NCBI GenBank assembly: GCA_041570195.1
Contig: JBFFWQ010000017.1
Coordinates: forward strand, 1 to 64,000
Direction of reading: 5' to 3'
DNA from: UBA11865 sp041570195
GTDB lineage: Bacteria; Chloroflexota; Anaerolineae; Promineifilales; Promineifilaceae
DNA length: 64,000 bases
The notes below the pieces were generated by a model. That model had not been told where the DNA came from. It worked only from the letters and a program-made list of their open reading frames with translations, and did no database searches. Made by a program: the position numbers and the translations under genes. This document shows, piece after piece, positions 61,490-64,000 of the stretch (positions are counted from its first letter, which is position 1; every line of letters starts with the position of its first letter).

Positions 61490-62854
61490 ATGAACTCAGA
61501 ACTAGCTTGGAAGGCGACCCTAGGGGAATTAGAACTTCAGATGACGAAGGCCACCTTCAATACCTGGCTACGGGATGCCAGCCTGGTATCGGCTGAAGAA
61601 GACACCTACGTCGTCGGTGTGCGCAACGATTACGCCAAAGACTGGCTTGAAAGTCGTTTGAGCGGCACCATCACCCGCACCCTGTCAACTATCGCCGGCA
61701 AGCCGGTGGCTGTCGATTTCATCGTTCGGTCTGACGAACAAGGCGATTCGTCATCCCCGACGCCGTCCACGTCCAATGGCGTGACCAGAAAGACGATGAT
61801 GCAGACCGCCGGCGACACCCTGACGTCTGCGAATGGCCAGACGCAGAGCCGGTATACGTTTGCCACTTTTGTCGTCGGGGCTAGCAATCGGTTGGCTCAC
61901 GCGGCCGCCCTCTCGGTCGCCGAACAGCCGGGCAGCACGTACAACCCACTCTTCATCTATGGCGGTGTTGGCCTGGGCAAAACACATCTACTTCACGCTA
62001 TTGGGCACCGCAGCAGGGATCTTGGCTTTGACTTCCGCTATGTCTCTTCCGAAACTTTCACCAACGACCTGATTCAGTCGATTCGCAGCCAGGATATGGC
62101 CTCATTCCGCGAGCAGTATCGAACCCCCGACATCTTGCTCATCGACGACATCCAATTCATAGCTGGCAAGGAAAGCACCCAAAAGGAACTGTTCCACACT
62201 TTCAACGATCTACATAGTCGCGGCCGGCAGGTCGTGCTTTCCAGCGATCGGCCGCCAAAAGCCATGGTCACCTTGGAAGAAAGACTTCAATCGCGCTTCG
62301 AGTGGGGCTTAATGGCCGATATCCAGTTGCCCGATATCGAAACGCGCATGGCCATTCTGCGGGCCAAGGCCGAGTCCAGTGGCGTAGATGTTCCTGACAG
62401 CGTCCTGAATACCATCGCCCATTACGTGCGCAAAAACATCCGCGAATTGGAAGGCGCCCTGAACAAGGTGATTGCCTACGCTGAATTGACTGGCGGAGAA
62501 ATCGACGAGCAATTGGCCAGCATGGCCTTATCTGATCTTCTGCACCGGCCCGAGAAACTGACTATCGAGCGAGTGGTCGATATCGTCGCCGGCTACTATC
62601 ACGTGACCGTTGATGCATTACTAGGCTCAGGCCGCAGCCGTATGGTGGCCTTTCCGCGACAGATGGTCATGTATCTGGCCCGCACCGAAACCGGCATGTC
62701 ATATCCGCAGATTGGCGAGCACTTGGGCAAGCGTGACCATACAACCGTGCTGTACGGTCACGACAAGATCTCCGAGCTCCTGGAAACTGACGATACAGTG
62801 CGCCGCGACGCCCTGGAGATCAAAGCCATCCTCTACGATTCAGAAACAGCATGA
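61490..62854 (+). CDS. dnaA: chromosomal replication initiator DnaA
   Basis: 454 aa from ATG 61490; a TTG at 61442 is in frame but gives an atypical N-terminus. Domain I: WKATLGELELQMTKATFNTW. Linker about 85-120. The AAA+ domain III has YTFATFVVGASNRLAHAAAL, Walker A GGVGLGKTH, Walker B ILLIDDIQFIAGKEST and SSDRPPKAM. Domain IV (about 380-454) ends with the DnaA-box-binding helix region YPQIGEHLGKRDHTTVLYGH. Slightly shorter than average because of the short linker. Followed by a strong terminator and a DnaA-box cluster. Confidence 0.97.
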   Translation: MNSELAWKATLGELELQMTKATFNTWLRDASLVSAEEDTYVVGVRNDYAKDWLESRLSGTITRTLSTIAGKPVAVDFIVRSDEQGDSSSPTPSTSNGVTRKTMMQTAGDTLTSANGQTQSRYTFATFVVGASNRLAHAAALSVAEQPGSTYNPLFIYGGVGLGKTHLLHAIGHRSRDLGFDFRYVSSETFTNDLIQSIRSQDMASFREQYRTPDILLIDDIQFIAGKESTQKELFHTFNDLHSRGRQVVLSSDRPPKAMVTLEERLQSRFEWGLMADIQLPDIETRMAILRAKAESSGVDVPDSVLNTIAHYVRKNIRELEGALNKVIAYAELTGGEIDEQLASMALSDLLHRPEKLTIERVVDIVAGYYHVTVDALLGSGRSRMVAFPRQMVMYLARTETGMSYPQIGEHLGKRDHTTVLYGHDKISELLETDDTVRRDALEIKAILYDSETA

Positions 62855-62901
62855 TTAGTTGACATACCCCCATATATGGGTCTGGGCAAGGAACCACCGA
62901 C

Positions 62902-62940
62902 AAAAGACCGGGTTCGATAGGAACCCGGTCTTTTGTCTTT
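62902..62940 (+). terminator. intrinsic terminator of dnaA
   Basis: AAAAGACCGGGTTC (62902-62915), loop GATAG, GAACCCGGTCTTTT (62921-62934), then GTCTTT: a perfect 14-bp stem with flanking A- and T-runs, so it can act in both directions. It isolates dnaA from the origin region. Confidence 0.92.
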
Positions 62941-62942
62941 TC

Positions 62943-63340
62943 TGTGGATAAGTGTGAGAAAGTTGTGGAAAACTGCGAGTTTCGGTGGAGAATTCATCCG
63001 CCGCTCATTTGTTCTTCTTCGGAAAAACGCCTATATATCGGGACATTCGCTGGCACGACTTCCACATATACCGATTTTGAGTTAAGCAGGCTCATTTCGA
63101 CCAAATTGGGTCGACATAAGTTATCAGGAGTTATCCGCTGTACCATCCACAGGTTTTTCCGAACCATACAGCGCAAACGACCACAGATATAGGGCATCAG
63201 GTGGGCAGAACCCGTATGCAGGGTGAAGCAAGCACTTATACACATATCCACACCCCCTACGACGACTACTATTTCTAATAGATAATAATGAACAAATTGG
63301 TGGATAATAAAAACATGCCGAAAAGAACACTTTTAAACAA
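62943..63340. other. oriC: putative chromosomal origin (oriC)
   Basis: DnaA-box-like 9-mers: TGTGGATAA at 62943-62951 (perfect complement of TTATCCACA), TGTGGAAAA at 62964-62972, TTATCCGCT at 63131-63139, CCATCCACA at 63143-63151, ATATCCACA at 63244-63252 and GGTGGATAA at 63299-63307. An AT-rich stretch (about 63262-63350, with TAATAGATAATAATGAAC) is a possible unwinding element. It sits directly 3' of dnaA in a 500-base gene-free gap, a standard origin position. Confidence 0.75.
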
Positions 63341-63342
63341 GC

Positions 63343-63348
63343 TATAAT
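63343..63348 (+). promoter_or_regulatory. -10 element of the helicase gene, possibly leaderless
   Basis: TATAAT ends seven bases before the ATG at 63356. No Shine-Dalgarno lies between them, so transcription would start at or next to the start codon. No good -35 hexamer is visible at 16-18 bases upstream. Confidence 0.4.
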
Positions 63349-63355
63349 TGACTTG

Positions 63356-64000
63356 ATGTTACTACCCGACGTGCTAGCTTCTTTACGAATGAATCGTGAT
63401 TTTATGAGCCAGGTGGTTGCCTGGGAACGTATCCCCCCGCGTCGGGCGCGTGCTGTTGCCGTGCCAGAAAAGCTAGCGCCTCGCCTGGTCGCCGCGCTCG
63501 AATCTCGCGGAATCACCGATTTCTATAGCCACCAGCAGGCCGCGATTCAGTCGGCTTTGTCTGGCGCCAACGTCGTCATTTCTACGGCCACGGCTTCTGG
63601 CAAGTCTCTCTGTTACACGATACCCGTACTGGATAAGCTACTGACCCAGCCGTCCGCTCGGGCCCTCTATCTTTTTCCCACTAAGGCACTGGCCCACGAC
63701 CAACTGGCGGAAACCTCGGCCTTGATCGCCGCCGGTTCATTACCTGTCGTCGCCCACGGCTACGATGGTGACACACCCCAAAACCAACGTCATCAGATTC
63801 GACATTCGTCGGGCATCCTGATCACCAACCCGGACATGCTCCACGCCGGCATGCTGCCCCAACATACGGCCTGGCGAAACCTCTTCTCTCAACTGTCATA
63901 CGTCGTCCTCGATGAGATGCATGTCTATCGCGGCGTCTTCGGCAGTCACGTGGCCAATGTGCTGCGCCGCCTGAAACGCATCTGTCGCTTCTATGGCGCC
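63356..64000 (+). CDS. DEAD/DEAH-box helicase, MrfA/YprA type (3' end beyond window)
   Basis: The frame from ATG 63356 is open to the window edge (215 codons). FYSHQQAAIQSALSGANVVI is the Q-motif region, STATASGKSLCYTIPVL is Walker A, and YLFPTKALAHDQL is motif Ia. ITNPDMLHAGMLPQH is Ib, and YVVLDEMHVYRGVFGSHVAN is Walker B (DEMH) followed by the characteristic YRGVFGSHVANVLRRLKRI of MrfA/YprA helicases, which usually carry a DUF1998 zinc domain near the end. MrfA acts in mitomycin-type DNA damage repair in Bacillus. The remaining two thirds are not in the window. Confidence 0.9.
   Translation, partial: MLLPDVLASLRMNRDFMSQVVAWERIPPRRARAVAVPEKLAPRLVAALESRGITDFYSHQQAAIQSALSGANVVISTATASGKSLCYTIPVLDKLLTQPSARALYLFPTKALAHDQLAETSALIAAGSLPVVAHGYDGDTPQNQRHQIRHSSGILITNPDMLHAGMLPQHTAWRNLFSQLSYVVLDEMHVYRGVFGSHVANVLRRLKRICRFYGA

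Noticed and set aside
1..64000. tRNA, rRNA, CRISPR arrays and intact insertion sequences
   Set aside because: I saw no T-loop GGTTCRANYCC with matching acceptor stem, no regularly spaced direct repeats, and no complete transposase; none can be supported in this window.

Overview
The window reads as a chromosomal segment of a free-living, fairly GC-rich bacterium. My best guess is a Chloroflexota (Anaerolineae-like) filamentous or biofilm organism. This is inferred from overall protein style (SpoVS, MrfA/YprA-type helicase, peptidase-MA proteins, large sulfated-polysaccharide locus, Pro/Thr-rich secreted proteins) and not from a diagnostic marker. The hexamer CGGCCG and its relatives are very common in genes and spacers alike. 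The right end carries dnaA followed by a DnaA-box-rich, AT-rich spacer, so the window probably ends at the chromosomal origin.

Layout. 1-1417: a gene leaving the left edge, then a decayed patch with a frameshifted small mobile-element-type gene and a truncated secreted-protein start. 1418-23462: an extracellular polysaccharide locus. It has a Wzz/BY-kinase on the minus strand, then about 18 mostly tightly packed plus-strand genes: three sulfotransferases, Wzx-like flippase, two polymerase/ligase-type membrane proteins, three GT4 glycosyltransferases, two methyltransferases, acyltransferases, an initiating sugar-phosphate transferase, WbqC, a PIG-L deacetylase, a DegT aminotransferase and a CapD/WbpM-type dehydratase behind a structured leader. 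Together these would make, modify (N-acylation, methylation, sulfation), flip and polymerise a surface polymer. 23700-28317: a degenerate receiver protein, a KimA-like potassium importer and groESL. 28318-36438: a patchy region with a wrecked large serine recombinase, a ThDP enzyme, a hydrolase, a response regulator, small membrane proteins and a broken beta-helix gene.

36658-41750 holds the most interesting gene. It is a secreted thioredoxin-fold protein whose first active-site cysteine is encoded by an in-frame TGA. A 7-bp hairpin with a GG-containing loop follows 18 bases later, as expected for a bacterial SECIS, so I read it as a UxxC selenoprotein. It sits directly upstream of a membrane-anchored sulfite-oxidase-type molybdoenzyme. 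After these come a hairpin-rich spacer with a 34-residue membrane peptide, a 415-residue degenerate P-loop/winged-helix protein and an MscS channel.

41832-50174 is a minus-strand run: an oligopeptide-type lipoprotein, a peptidase-MA protein, a clan-A glycosidase, a Dam methylase, GNAT, a methyltransferase and a membrane protein. 50175-61489 is housekeeping: an NYN-LOTUS RNA-silencing-type protein, an HD hydrolase, UbiX, YhaM-like nuclease, a PncC-like/NMNAT-like fusion, oligoendopeptidase F, a left-handed beta-helix protein and SpoVS. It also carries two parS-like palindromes with a CCGG core, TGTTTCCCGGGAAACA and TGTTCCCCGGGAAACA, 9-13 kb from the putative origin. 61490-64000: dnaA, a strong terminator, the putative oriC and the start of a DEAH helicase that runs off the right edge.
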